A stretch of DNA of 64,000 nt from the NCBI GenBank assembly GCA_024643645.1, contig JAHEMN010000002.1, positions 1 through 64,000 on the forward strand. Direction: 5' to 3'. This stretch comes from Chitinophagaceae bacterium (GTDB taxonomy: Bacteria > Bacteroidota > Bacteroidia > Chitinophagales > Chitinophagaceae). Shown here piece by piece: positions 17,176-26,172 of this stretch (position 1 is its first letter; every line of letters begins with the position of its first letter). The notes beneath the pieces were generated by a model. The model saw nothing but the letters and a program-made list of their open reading frames with translations. It was not told the origin of the DNA and made no database searches. Both the position numbers and the translations under genes were made by a program.

Positions 17176-17183
17176 CGAAGATA
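17176..17183 (-). promoter_or_regulatory. -7 box before trpS
   Basis: TATCTTCG on the minus strand, close to TAnnTTTG, sits 7 bases before an in-frame ATG (17168) and 13 before the preferred ATG (17162). A clear -33 element is lacking. Confidence 0.4.
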
Positions 17184-17283
17184 AAAAGAAGTTTGTTGTT
17201 TCTGGTTAATCATTCAGATAGAAAAAACTGTTGTTAAATTAGAAGTAAATCATTGACAAATAACTATAAACTATATTTGTTCT

Positions 17284-17574
17284 ATGGAAGTGAATGACAA
17301 AATGGTTGAAAAATTAGCCCATCTTTCCCGATTAAAGTTTAATGAAGCGGAAAATTCCGAAATCAAGAATGATCTGCAAAAAATGATAGCTTTTGTAGAA
17401 AAATTAAACGAATTAAATCTCGATAATGTTGAACCTCTTCTTCATATGAGTGTTGAAGTAAATGTATTACGGGAAGATGATGTAAAAGGCTCAATAAGTA
17501 GAGAAGAAGCCTTAAAAAATGCTCCACTGCATGATGAACAATTTTTTAAAGTACCGAAAGTGATAAAAAAATAA
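17284..17574 (+). CDS. gatC: Asp/Glu-tRNA amidotransferase subunit C
   Basis: GatC is the small stabilising subunit of the GatCAB complex that converts Glu-tRNA(Gln) (or Asp-tRNA(Asn)) to the amidated form. The 96 residues show the family pattern: [16 protein letters not shown] at the start, [14 protein letters not shown] in the middle, and a final [12 protein letters not shown]. gatA is 12 kb away in the same window; gatB is not seen. The next gene, an ABC ATPase, begins two bases after its stop. Confidence 0.92.
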   Translation: MEVNDKMVEKLAHLSRLKFNEAENSEIKNDLQKMIAFVEKLNELNLDNVEPLLHMSVEVNVLREDDVKGSISREEALKNAPLHDEQFFKVPKVIKK

Positions 17575-17575
17575 T

Positions 17576-18280
17576 ATGGCTTCAGGGGTTATTCATTTAG
17601 AAAATATTAAAAAAAGCTACTTCATGGGAAGCCAGGAGTTGAAAGTACTTAAAGGACTTTCACTTGATATTTTTAGTAATGAATATGTGGCTTTGATGGG
17701 GCCTTCCGGTTCGGGAAAAAGCACATTGATGAATATTATTGGTTGCCTGGATACTCCAACTGATGGCACTTATATTCTTAATGGAAGAGATGTAAGCAAG
17801 ATGGAGGATAATGCATTGGCTGAAGTAAGGAATACAGAAATAGGGTTTGTATTTCAGCAATTCAATTTATTACCCCGGTTAACAGCACTAGAAAATGTTG
17901 CACTACCTCTTATTTATGCAGGAATGAGCCAAAAACTCAGGAATGAAAAAGCAATGCATGTATTAGAGATGGTAAATCTCACAGACAGATCTCATCATAA
18001 ACCGAATGAATTATCAGGAGGACAAAGCCAGCGGGTAGCAATAGCCAGAGCCCTTGTAAATGATCCATCAATAATATTGGCTGATGAACCAACAGGCAAT
18101 CTTGATTCTGTAACTTCACAAGAGATCATGTCGATATTTGACGAAATACACGATAATGGTAATACAGTTATATTAATTACACATGAAGAAGATATAGCAG
18201 GCCATTCACACAGATTGATACGTTTACGGGATGGGACCATTGAAAGTGATAGAATTAATGACCCGGTAAAAATATATTGA
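17576..18280 (+). CDS. ABC transporter ATP-binding protein (LolD/MacB type)
   Basis: This 234-residue ATPase drives an unidentified membrane partner. Walker A is [12 protein letters not shown] (about 42-53). The Q-loop is [17 protein letters not shown], the signature [15 protein letters not shown], and Walker [13 protein letters not shown], followed by the switch histidine in LITHEE. The sequence style is that of LolD/MacB/FtsE ATPases, which pair with FtsX-fold permeases. No permease is adjacent. It follows gatC by two bases, so they are probably co-transcribed. A second, similar ATPase is at 19882-20532. Confidence 0.9.
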   Translation: MASGVIHLENIKKSYFMGSQELKVLKGLSLDIFSNEYVALMGPSGSGKSTLMNIIGCLDTPTDGTYILNGRDVSKMEDNALAEVRNTEIGFVFQQFNLLPRLTALENVALPLIYAGMSQKLRNEKAMHVLEMVNLTDRSHHKPNELSGGQSQRVAIARALVNDPSIILADEPTGNLDSVTSQEIMSIFDEIHDNGNTVILITHEEDIAGHSHRLIRLRDGTIESDRINDPVKIY

Positions 18281-18337
18281 TATTAAAAAAATTGAACAAT
18301 TAAATCTCCCCCTATAAAATAAAAATATTTCCACAGA

Positions 18338-18898
18338 ATGGCGATGAAAATCTATACAAAGACAGGCGATAATGGAACAACATCTTTAATTGGTGGTACA
18401 AAAGTGCCTAAATCTCATTTGCGTATTGATGCATATGGCACAGTTGATGAATTAAATTCATGGATCGGCCTCCTTGGTGATCAGATCAAAACAAAACATG
18501 AAAAAAAAGTATTAAAGGAAATTCAGGATCGTCTATTTACAATTGGTTCATCTCTTGCCTGTGATCCGAATAAAGAAGCAAAACTAAAAATTCCAGATCT
18601 TTTGGAAACTGATGTCATTTTTCTGGAAAATGAAATGGATAAAATGAATAAAAAACTACCAGAGATGAAAACCTTTATTATTCCTGGTGGGCACCCAATA
18701 GTTTCATCTGCGCATATAACCCGTTGTATATGTAGAAGGGCAGAAAGATTGATCGTTGCGATGGATCAAACTAAAATGTTTGTTGATCCGCTGGTGATAA
18801 AATATATGAACAGGTTAAGTGATTTTCTTTTTGTTATTGCCAGGCACCTTAGTAAGGCTTTAAAGGCAAAAGAAATACCCTGGAAACCCAGAGTATAA
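18338..18898 (+). CDS. ATP:cob(I)alamin adenosyltransferase (PduO type)
   Basis: This 186-residue enzyme transfers adenosyl from ATP to cob(I)alamin, making adenosylcobalamin. The PduO hallmarks are present: IYTKTGDNGTTSLIGG (ATP site, residues 4-19), AYGTVDELNSWIG, CICRRAERLIVA, and YMNRLSDFLFVIAR near the C-terminus. Its product is the cofactor needed by the class II ribonucleotide reductase at 50105-53485. No cobalamin biosynthesis or uptake gene is nearby. It may be in the same transcript as gatC and the ABC ATPase (57-base gap). Confidence 0.93.
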   Translation: MAMKIYTKTGDNGTTSLIGGTKVPKSHLRIDAYGTVDELNSWIGLLGDQIKTKHEKKVLKEIQDRLFTIGSSLACDPNKEAKLKIPDLLETDVIFLENEMDKMNKKLPEMKTFIIPGGHPIVSSAHITRCICRRAERLIVAMDQTKMFVDPLVIKYMNRLSDFLFVIARHLSKALKAKEIPWKPRV

Positions 18899-19002
18899 AA
18901 GTCTGGATTAAAGAATATTAAATTTTTAATGAAAAAAATAGATTAAAATTCTCAATACAACGTTATTAAAGGGATTACGTCATTTTAGAATAAATTATTT
19001 TC

Positions 19003-19875
19003 ATGAGAATTCAATATTTTTTAGTGGTATTAATAGCAGCACAATTATTTATTGGTTGTGACCCTGATCCTATCGAAACACCACCCGATCCCGTTATTCT
19101 CAGGGATACTACAATTATGAATATTGCATATGGTACAGATGCAAGTCAAAAATTTGATCTGGGGCTTCCCGCCAACAGAACTTCTGCAACACCTTTGATA
19201 GTAGTTATACATGGAGGAGGCTGGGTATCCGGAGATAAAAATGAACTTAACTGGCTCTTAAATGGCTTAAAGCAAAGAGGATTTGCAGTAGCAAATATTA
19301 ACTATCGTCTTTCATTGACCTCTCCTGATAATTATAAAATGCAATTAGATGATGTAGATAGTGCTGTACAATTTACATTAAGGCAAGCTGCAACTTATAC
19401 ATTTAATGGTCAAAAACTATACATTGTCGGGCATAGCGCAGGGGCACATCTTGCGATGTGCTATGCGTATACAAGAAATAGCTCCGGAAAGGTTAAAGCT
19501 GCCGGGTCTTTAGCAGGACCAGCAAACTTATTTAGTATGGCATATTATAATTTCAATATCTATAACCCGATCTTGCAGCCTTATCTCGGAGTTCCCCTTT
19601 TTCCTACAACTCCAACCGCAACTCAACGCTACCAGGATTGCAGTCCTTATTATCAAGCCACCGCTTTGGCACCTCCAACTATTTTCTTTCATGGAGATCT
19701 GGACCCGATAGTTTATACCGATCAAAGTACAGGTATGCATGCAAAACTCGGAACATTAGGGGTAGGTAGAAAAATCATTATGTACCCCCTGACTTTTCAT
19801 GATTGGTGGACTGATGGAACAAAAACTACTAATACAATGGAGGAGTTGAAAGCTTGGTTCAATGCTTATCCATAA
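19003..19875 (+). CDS. lipoprotein alpha/beta-hydrolase (esterase)
   Basis: This 290-residue lipoprotein has a signal ending in the lipobox LFIGC (Cys about residue 19), so it is probably membrane-anchored outside the cytoplasm. It has the esterase/lipase fold of the hormone-sensitive-lipase and BD-FAE-like group. The oxyanion-hole motif is VIHGGGWVSGDK (about 68), the nucleophile elbow GHSAGAH (about 147), the acid GDLDPIVY (about 230), and the base FHDWW (about 267). The catalytic triad therefore looks complete. The substrate is unknown; acetyl or feruloyl esters on polysaccharides are possible. Confidence 0.85.
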   Translation: MRIQYFLVVLIAAQLFIGCDPDPIETPPDPVILRDTTIMNIAYGTDASQKFDLGLPANRTSATPLIVVIHGGGWVSGDKNELNWLLNGLKQRGFAVANINYRLSLTSPDNYKMQLDDVDSAVQFTLRQAATYTFNGQKLYIVGHSAGAHLAMCYAYTRNSSGKVKAAGSLAGPANLFSMAYYNFNIYNPILQPYLGVPLFPTTPTATQRYQDCSPYYQATALAPPTIFFHGDLDPIVYTDQSTGMHAKLGTLGVGRKIIMYPLTFHDWWTDGTKTTNTMEELKAWFNAYP

Positions 19876-19881
19876 TTCAGA

Positions 19882-20532
19882 TTAGACAATTTTACCATCT
19901 ATCATATGTAATACCCTGTCGCTTAATTGTGCCAGTTCCTCATTATGGGTAACAATAAGAAAGGTCTGATCAAATTTATCTCTCAGTTCAAAAAATAACT
20001 GGTGCAGCTCTTTTGCATTTGCCGTATCAAGATTACCAGTAGGCTCATCTGCAAAAATAATATCAGGCTTATTGATCAATGCTCTTGCCACGGCTACCCT
20101 TTGTTGTTCACCACCCGATAATTGATTAGGTTTATTTTCCATTCGCTCAGAAAGTCCGAGCATTTTCAACAATCTTTCCGCTTCAGTTTTTACATCGCTT
20201 TTCTTTTTCCCGGCTATCCAACCCGGTATACAAACATTTTCAAGAGCTGAAAATTCAGGTAAAAGATGGTGAAACTGGAAAACAAATCCAATATGCTTGT
20301 TTCGAAAAGCTGACAGCTTTACTCCACTAAGGGAATTAACCAACATATTATTCATTTTCACTTCGCCTGAATCTGCATTATCTAAAGTGCCGAGAATATG
20401 TAATAATGTACTCTTTCCTGAACCGGAAGGACCCACAATTGAAACCACTTCTCCTTTATTTATCTCCAGGTCTACTCCCTTCAATACTTCTACTTTTCCG
20501 TAGCGTTTAAAAATATTTTTTCCTGATATCAT
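19882..20532 (-). CDS. ABC transporter ATP-binding protein (LolD-like)
   Basis: This 216-residue ATPase has Walker [16 protein letters not shown] (about 34), a Q-loop [16 protein letters not shown], the signature [15 protein letters not shown], Walker [12 protein letters not shown], and the switch histidine in IVTHNEE. The FHHLLPEF segment is strongly reminiscent of LolD, which powers lipoprotein release from the inner membrane. No LolC/E permease is adjacent. It converges on the lipoprotein esterase with a six-base gap. Confidence 0.9.
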   Translation of the reverse strand: MISGKNIFKRYGKVEVLKGVDLEINKGEVVSIVGPSGSGKSTLLHILGTLDNADSGEVKMNNMLVNSLSGVKLSAFRNKHIGFVFQFHHLLPEFSALENVCIPGWIAGKKKSDVKTEAERLLKMLGLSERMENKPNQLSGGEQQRVAVARALINKPDIIFADEPTGNLDTANAKELHQLFFELRDKFDQTFLIVTHNEELAQLSDRVLHMIDGKIV

Positions 20533-20696
20533 GCAGCTAATAGTTCATTATATTAATCAATTGAATTGATATTGGCAGCCCGAAACTATACAAATCAAGT
20601 TGAAAATTTTTCATAAAAGCCGGGTGATTCTAAAACAAAATTGCTTGTGTCCCGTTAAATTGAAAAATGCTCAAAAAAACTGTTAAAAACTTAGGA

Positions 20697-20727
20697 TTTG
20701 GAAAATACGTTAATACTACTACTTTTG
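20697..20727 (+). promoter_or_regulatory. promoter for the DUF2795 gene
   Basis: TTTG, 19 bases, then TACTTTTG: a full match to the Bacteroidota vegetative promoter. About 69 bases of leader precede the ATG at 20797. Confidence 0.75.
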
Positions 20728-20796
20728 CGGAAAATTAAGGTATCTGAGTATAGCAATATATAACTAACCTTATTCAAAAAATTAAATACCTAGAAG

Positions 20797-21018
20797 ATGT
20801 TTTGGACTTTAGAATTAGCCTCGTACCTCGAAGACGCACCCTGGCCGGCTACCAAGGATGAATTGATTGATTATTCAATTCGTTCAGGTGCACCCATTGA
20901 AGTTGTAGAAAATTTACAGGAACTGGAAGATGAAGGTGATGTTTATGAAACCATCGAAGATATCTGGCCAGATTATCCTACGCATGAGGATTTCCTTTTT
21001 AATGAAGATGAATACTAA
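20797..21018 (+). CDS. small acidic DUF2795 family protein
   Basis: This 73-residue acidic protein starts MFWTLELASYLEDAPWPATKDEL and contains a short helical repeat typical of DUF2795 (LIDYSIRSGAPIEVVENL). The tail is rich in Asp, Glu and aromatic residues (PDYPTHEDFLFNEDEY). Its function is not known. It is a single-gene unit with a near-perfect promoter and a strong terminator, which suggests high expression. Confidence 0.85.
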   Translation: MFWTLELASYLEDAPWPATKDELIDYSIRSGAPIEVVENLQELEDEGDVYETIEDIWPDYPTHEDFLFNEDEY

Positions 21019-21062
21019 TACACTTCCCCTTAAGGGGCAGAAATAACTTATTCTTATATTAC

Positions 21063-21087
21063 AGAAGCCTCCAAATTGGAGGCTTCT
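21063..21087 (+). terminator. terminator of the DUF2795 gene
   Basis: An 11-bp perfect stem AGAAGCCTCCA / TGGAGGCTTCT with loop AAT, followed by T-rich DNA, 44 bases past the stop. Confidence 0.92.
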
Positions 21088-21154
21088 TCTTTTACATTTA
21101 TGTTATTAAAAAGATATACAACAGATTTAATTTCCCTTTAGTAGAAAGGGGGGG

Positions 21155-21970
21155 CTACTCTACTCCTAACTTTTCCATTACTACATTACTAACTCCCGTT
21201 GTCGAATATCCTCCATCATGGAAAAGATTCTGCATAGTAACCATTCTGGTCAGGTCACTGAAAAGGGTGATACAGTAATTGGCACAATCTTCTGCCGATG
21301 CATTACCCAATGGTGCAATTGCCTCCGCATAATCAAAGAAATCGCCAAAGCCTTTAATACCTGTACCTGCTGTTGTTTTTGTAGGTGATTGTGAGACTGT
21401 ATTGATACGTACTTTTTTATCAACCCCATAATGATAACCAAAGCTACGGGCTATAGATTCCAGCATTGCCTTTATATCAGCCATATCTGTGTAAAAGGGA
21501 TAAGTACGTTGTGCTGCCATATAAGTTAATGCCACTACACTACCCCATTCATTAATGGCATCAAGTTTTTTTGCAACTGCTAGCATTTTATGCAAAGACA
21601 TGGCTGATACATCGATTCCTTTCATGAAATAATCATAATTCGATTCTGTATAAGGTATTTTTTTACGAATATTCACACTCATACCTATAGAATGAAGTAC
21701 GAAGTCAATTTTTCCACCTAATACTTCTTGTGATTTTGTAAATAAAGTAGTCAGTTCTTCCACATTTGTGGCATCCGCCGGTATGATCTCTGATTTTGTT
21801 TTTTCTGCCAACTTATTTATTTCACCCATACGCATGGCAATTGGCGCATTTGTTAGCACAAATATTGCACCTTCTTCATGTGCCTTTTCAGCGACTTTCC
21901 AGGCAATGGAGTTTTCGTCCAGTGCACCAGTAATAATTCCTCTTTTTCCTTTCAATAAATTATAAGCCAT
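21155..21970 (-). CDS. fabI: enoyl-ACP reductase (FabI type)
   Basis: FabI reduces trans-2-enoyl-ACP in the last step of each fatty-acid elongation cycle. The 271-residue protein has the short-chain-dehydrogenase fold. The dinucleotide loop is GIITGALDENSIAWKVA (about 11-27), the central motif VLHSIGMS (about 91), and the catalytic Tyr-x6-Lys is in FYTDMADIKAML (about 160). An extra tyrosine in LTYMAAQR matches FabI Tyr146. It is somewhat divergent from E. coli FabI at the dinucleotide loop. A FabH-like synthase gene diverges about 370 bases away, with a small membrane-protein gene between. Confidence 0.92.
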   Translation of the reverse strand: MAYNLLKGKRGIITGALDENSIAWKVAEKAHEEGAIFVLTNAPIAMRMGEINKLAEKTKSEIIPADATNVEELTTLFTKSQEVLGGKIDFVLHSIGMSVNIRKKIPYTESNYDYFMKGIDVSAMSLHKMLAVAKKLDAINEWGSVVALTYMAAQRTYPFYTDMADIKAMLESIARSFGYHYGVDKKVRINTVSQSPTKTTAGTGIKGFGDFFDYAEAIAPLGNASAEDCANYCITLFSDLTRMVTMQNLFHDGGYSTTGVSNVVMEKLGVE

Positions 21971-22009
21971 AGATGTTGATTTTATAGCAGTAAAAATAAG
22001 GAGATATTT

Positions 22010-22216
22010 TTAAGCTCCCGGAAACAGCATTCTAATGAAAAAAACAATAATAAATGTAAGTGCAAAAATCAATGTCATTACAGTTATCATCCAAAGTAAA
22101 AATTGTTTGAGCGATTCTCTGGGCTGTATTATCCTCTCAAGATATTTAATCAGTATATATACCGGAATTAATGCCAGTAAAATAATAATTAGAATCGGAA
22201 TAGCTTTTAGTTTCAT
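22010..22216 (-). CDS. small two-helix membrane protein
   Basis: A 68-residue protein with two hydrophobic helices (about 6-25 and 40-62) joined by a charged loop (KYLERIIQPRESLKQF). I do not recognise the family. It lies 39 bases upstream of fabI on the same strand, so it may share the fabI transcript. An overlapping antisense ORF (22035-22220) is the less convincing reading because it lacks this membrane pattern. Confidence 0.6.
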   Translation of the reverse strand: MKLKAIPILIIILLALIPVYILIKYLERIIQPRESLKQFLLWMITVMTLIFALTFIIVFFIRMLFPGA

Positions 22217-22342
22217 TTGAAATAGTTATATAAGAAGTGTAATTTATTTTAAAATATTATTTCATTCAATAAATTATTAAGTCTTGTTAATTACCTTTAT
22301 TAGAATACCTATTCTGTGAGATCTTCAATAAATTCTTATTAA

Positions 22343-23419
22343 ATGAATGTGAAAACCGTAATTACCGGAACAGGATGTTATATCCCTGAGACAATAAAGA
22401 CCAATAAAGATTTTATTGATCAGGAATTTTACACTGATGAAAATCAACATCTCTCAACACCATCTGAGGTAATAGTAGAAAAATTCAGAGACATAACCGG
22501 AATTGAGGAAAGACGTTATATTGATGATACGATGAATTCATCTGATATGGCAACTATTGCAGCCCGTCAGGCTATTGAAGATAGTGGTATTGATCCCGAA
22601 GAACTGGACCAGATCATTCTTGCACACAATTTCGGAAATGTTATAAAACATACCATTCAAACTGATGTATTACCGGCATTAGCATCAAGAGTAAAACATG
22701 ACCTGGGTATAAAAAATCCAAACTGTGTTGCTTACGATATCTTATTTGGTTGCCCCGGATGGTTACAAGGTGTTATTCAGGCAGATGCATTTTTTAAAGC
22801 AGGTATTGCAAAAAAAGCATTGGTAATTGGTACAGAAACATTAAGCAGAGTACTTGATATGTACGACAGGGACAGTATGATATTTTCTGATGGTGCTGGT
22901 GCATCAATACTTGAAGCTATCCCTGAAGAAAAAACATCAAGTGGCATCCTTTCTTCAAGTGTTCAAAGCCATTGTGTTGATGAAGCATTTTATTTGTATT
23001 TAGGTAAAAGCAATTTCCCTGATGCTGATTCAAAAATCAGGTATATAAAAATGAAAGGGCGAAAAGTGTACGAATACGCCATGCAATATGTTCCGGTTGC
23101 AATGAAGGATTGTTTAGACAAAGCAAATATTCCTATTCAGGAAGTAAAAAAAGTTTTTATTCATCAGGCTAATGAAAAAATGGATGAAGGAATCATCAAA
23201 CGATTATTTAAACTGTATGGTGAAAAAGAAATTCCTGATCATATAATGCCGATGAACATACATAAATATGGCAATAGTTCTGTAGCTACCATTCCCACTT
23301 TATTTGACCAGGTAAAAAGAGGCAAACTTGAAAATCAATATTTTCAAACCGGTGATATAATACTTTTTGCTTCTGTTGGAGCAGGAATGAATATTAATGC
23401 AGTGTGCTACCGCATTTGA
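22343..23419 (+). CDS. 3-oxoacyl-ACP synthase III family protein (FabH-like)
   Basis: This 358-residue thiolase-fold enzyme has the FabH catalytic triad. The cysteine is in FGCPGWLQGV (about 130), the histidine in VFIHQANEKM (about 270), and the asparagine in KYGNSSVATIP (about 310). It differs from housekeeping FabH by an insertion near residues 25-45 (QEFYTDENQHLSTPSEV) and by the Cys-Pro-Gly-Trp context of the nucleophile. It could start fatty-acid synthesis or act on another acyl chain; the substrate is unresolved. It stands alone between fabI and pheT. Confidence 0.85.
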   Translation: MNVKTVITGTGCYIPETIKTNKDFIDQEFYTDENQHLSTPSEVIVEKFRDITGIEERRYIDDTMNSSDMATIAARQAIEDSGIDPEELDQIILAHNFGNVIKHTIQTDVLPALASRVKHDLGIKNPNCVAYDILFGCPGWLQGVIQADAFFKAGIAKKALVIGTETLSRVLDMYDRDSMIFSDGAGASILEAIPEEKTSSGILSSSVQSHCVDEAFYLYLGKSNFPDADSKIRYIKMKGRKVYEYAMQYVPVAMKDCLDKANIPIQEVKKVFIHQANEKMDEGIIKRLFKLYGEKEIPDHIMPMNIHKYGNSSVATIPTLFDQVKRGKLENQYFQTGDIILFASVGAGMNINAVCYRI

Positions 23420-23448
23420 TAACTTAGTGCTTCTCTCTCTTATCTTTG
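23415..23448 (+). promoter_or_regulatory. promoter for pheT
   Basis: TTTG, 22 bases, then a perfect TATCTTTG. The -7 box ends four bases before the ATG (TATCTTTGCGCCATG), so initiation would fall on or next to the start codon. It overlaps the end of the upstream FabH-like gene. Confidence 0.6.
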
Positions 23449-23452
23449 CGCC

Positions 23453-25879
23453 ATGACGATCTCATATAAATGGCTAAGTGAATATTTACCCGTAACAGTT
23501 GAACCAGAAAGGTTAAGCCGTATTCTCACTTCAATAGGTTTGGAAGTTGAGAGTATGTATCAATACGAAGAAGTAAAAGGTGGATTAAAGGGCCTTGTAA
23601 TTGGTGAAGTTTTAAGTACAGAAAAACATCCAAATGCAGATAAGCTGACAGTTACAAAAGTTACTATTGGCCAAAATGAGCCTTTACAAATTGTATGCGG
23701 AGCACCTAATGTTGCTGAAGGGCAAAAAGTAGTTGTTGCTACTGTTGGCACAACTATCTATCCGTTAAATGATGATCCTCTGACAATGAAAGTAGCAAAG
23801 ATCAGAAGTGTAGAAAGTCATGGAATGATCTGTGCTGAAGACGAAATAGGATTAGGAACTTCTCACGACGGAATTATGGTACTACCTGATGATGCAAAAG
23901 TTGGTACCGCTGCTGCTGAATATTTTCAACCTTATGAGGATGTGGTATATGAAATCGGACTTACTCCAAACCGAATGGATGCTATGAGCCATTGGGGAGT
24001 AGCCAGAGATGTATGTGCTTATCTGAGCCACCATGATAAACAGGATTTGAAACCAAAAACCCTAATATCAAATGGTTTTAAAATTGATAATAGCTCATTG
24101 ACATTGGATGTATCTGTGGAAAATGAAACCGCTTGTCCCAGATATTCCGGCGTCAGTATTGCAAATGTTTCCATTACAACTTCTCCAAAATGGCTGCAGC
24201 AAAAATTAAAAGCTATCGGCCTCAGGCCCATCAATAATATCGTTGATATAACTAATTTCATTCAGCATGAAACAGGGCAACCTTTACATGCATTTGATAT
24301 AGATAAGATCACCGGTAAGAAGATCATTGTAAAAAATCTTCCAGAAGGAACCGGGTTTATTACGCTGGATGAGAAAAAAAGAACCTTGAATGCAGAAGAT
24401 CTGATGATATGTGATGCAGCAGAAGGCATGTGCATAGCTGGTGTTTTTGGAGGAATACATAGTGGCGTTACAGATACTACAAAAAACATCTTTCTTGAAA
24501 GTGCATTTTTTGATGCTGTAGCAATAAGAAAAACCTCTTTCCGACATGGACTTAGAACCGATGCTGCCAGCCGATTTGAAAAAGGAACGGATATTTCTGC
24601 TACTGTAAACGTTTTAAAAAGAGCTGCGAAGCTTATTAAAGAGATTGCAGGAGGAGAAATCGCTTCTGAAATAGTGGATATATATCCAACTGTAAAACCA
24701 AAAACTGAAGTAGCTGTAAAATGGCATTTCATTAAAAAATTAAGTGGTAAAAATTATCACCCGGATGCTGTAAAGGATATTCTTAACAGCCTTGGTTTTG
24801 AAACACTCAAAGAAGGTATTGATGAGTTGCGGGTTGCTGTACCTTATCATAAACCAGACATTAGTTTTCCTGCTGATCTTGTAGAAGAGATCGTTCGAAT
24901 AGACGGATTGGATAATATTGAAATACCATCATCAATAACAATTACACCAGCAGTTGACGAGAACTTTGAGAAAGAAATATTCTTTGAAAAAACGGCAAAT
25001 TATTTAGTGGGCCAGGGATTCAATGAAATGATGACCAACTCCATCACTAATGCAGCCTATTTTTCTGAAGAAGAAAAGGAAAATATGGTTATTATGCTGA
25101 ATAGCCTGAGTGCAGAATTAAATATATTACGCAATTCATTATTTGAAACTTCATTAGAAGTAGTAGCACATAATCTCAATCATAAAAATAATTCTCTTCG
25201 CCTTTTTGAATTTGGTAAAGCTTATTCAAACGAAGGAAACAGCAAGTACAATGAAGATGCAAGGCTAAGTATTGTTATTGCCGGAAATAAAAATGATGAC
25301 CACTGGAACCAAAAAGCCATAGCAGCTGATTTCTATACACTGAAAGGTATTGTTGAAGCAATCATGAATTTGTTGGGAGTTGAACCCGATTCAATTGAAA
25401 AGAATGAAGTACCTAAACTTCATAATCATATTGTTTTTAAATTAAATAATTTAATGCTGGGAGCTGCCGGAGAAGTTAAGAAGACAATACTAGAAAAATT
25501 TGGAATAAAACAACCCGTTTTTTATGCTGAGCTTAATTGGTCGGCTTTGTATGCGTTTGCATCAAAACAAAAAAATAAAGTAAAGGAAATTTCAAAATAT
25601 CCTTTGGTACAAAGAGACCTTGCAATGATCGTTTCCAAAGAATTGAAATGGGATGAAGTACAAAAAACAGTACAAAAGATCAAATTGAATAAATTACAGG
25701 ACATTAAATTGTTTGATATTTTTGAAAGTGAAAAATTAGGTAACAATAAAAAATCGCTGGCTGTTAACTTTACTTTTCAGGATGAAGAAAAAACGTTGAC
25801 AGACAAAGAAATTGATGGTTGGATGAATAAGATCATGTCTGCCATGGAAAAAGAACTACAGGCTGAAATCAGAAAATGA
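23453..25879 (+). CDS. pheT: phenylalanyl-tRNA synthetase beta subunit
   Basis: PheT is the 808-residue large subunit of the heterotetrameric PheRS. The start MTISYKWLSEYLPV is the usual one. The order is as expected: an EMAP-type tRNA-binding domain (about 40-150, with HPNADKLTVTKV), B3/B4 editing domain with HAFDIDKI (about 270-285), and B5 domain. The catalytic-like core contains FEFGKAYS, and the C-terminal anticodon-binding FDX domain (about 715-805) has KYPLVQRDLAMIV. pheS is not in the window. The next gene overlaps its stop by four bases (ATGA). Confidence 0.97.
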   Translation: MTISYKWLSEYLPVTVEPERLSRILTSIGLEVESMYQYEEVKGGLKGLVIGEVLSTEKHPNADKLTVTKVTIGQNEPLQIVCGAPNVAEGQKVVVATVGTTIYPLNDDPLTMKVAKIRSVESHGMICAEDEIGLGTSHDGIMVLPDDAKVGTAAAEYFQPYEDVVYEIGLTPNRMDAMSHWGVARDVCAYLSHHDKQDLKPKTLISNGFKIDNSSLTLDVSVENETACPRYSGVSIANVSITTSPKWLQQKLKAIGLRPINNIVDITNFIQHETGQPLHAFDIDKITGKKIIVKNLPEGTGFITLDEKKRTLNAEDLMICDAAEGMCIAGVFGGIHSGVTDTTKNIFLESAFFDAVAIRKTSFRHGLRTDAASRFEKGTDISATVNVLKRAAKLIKEIAGGEIASEIVDIYPTVKPKTEVAVKWHFIKKLSGKNYHPDAVKDILNSLGFETLKEGIDELRVAVPYHKPDISFPADLVEEIVRIDGLDNIEIPSSITITPAVDENFEKEIFFEKTANYLVGQGFNEMMTNSITNAAYFSEEEKENMVIMLNSLSAELNILRNSLFETSLEVVAHNLNHKNNSLRLFEFGKAYSNEGNSKYNEDARLSIVIAGNKNDDHWNQKAIAADFYTLKGIVEAIMNLLGVEPDSIEKNEVPKLHNHIVFKLNNLMLGAAGEVKKTILEKFGIKQPVFYAELNWSALYAFASKQKNKVKEISKYPLVQRDLAMIVSKELKWDEVQKTVQKIKLNKLQDIKLFDIFESEKLGNNKKSLAVNFTFQDEEKTLTDKEIDGWMNKIMSAMEKELQAEIRK

Positions 25880-26163
25880 GTAGTACAGAACAACATTTAA
25901 AAAGAATACAGAATAAACTTCAACTATTATTGAAGGAGCATATTGCTGTGCAAAAGGAGAATGCTAAGTTGAAAGAAGACTTAAAAGATGCTGAACAAAA
26001 AATTGTTACTCAGCAAAAGAATATGGACCAATTGAAACAACAGGTAAGTATATTAAAAGTAACCTCAGGAGATATGAGTGCAGCTGATAAAAAGGATTTT
26101 GAGAAAAGGATAAATGGCTATCTGAAAGAAATTGACCGTTGTATTACGATGCTTGGGCAATAA
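25876..26163 (+). CDS. short coiled-coil protein next to zapA
   Basis: This 95-residue protein is helical, with a long coiled coil (about residues 5-62; for example LKEHIAVQKENAKLKEDL), then a second helix ending in INGYLKEIDRCITML. I know no named family for it. Its start overlaps the pheT stop by four bases, so it is translationally coupled. zapA follows about 390 bases later with one small antisense gene between. The size and coiled-coil nature recall ZapB-like division factors, but that is inference only. Confidence 0.75.
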   Translation: MSSTEQHLKRIQNKLQLLLKEHIAVQKENAKLKEDLKDAEQKIVTQQKNMDQLKQQVSILKVTSGDMSAADKKDFEKRINGYLKEIDRCITMLGQ

Positions 26164-26172
26164 AGTCCGACA

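Noticed and set aside
22035-22220. 61-residue plus-strand ORF overlapping the small membrane protein
   Set aside because: It is antisense; the minus-strand frame has two clean membrane helices and sits in line with fabI.
24262-24732. 156-residue minus-strand ORF inside pheT
   Set aside because: Shadow of pheT; Ser-rich with no recognisable motif.
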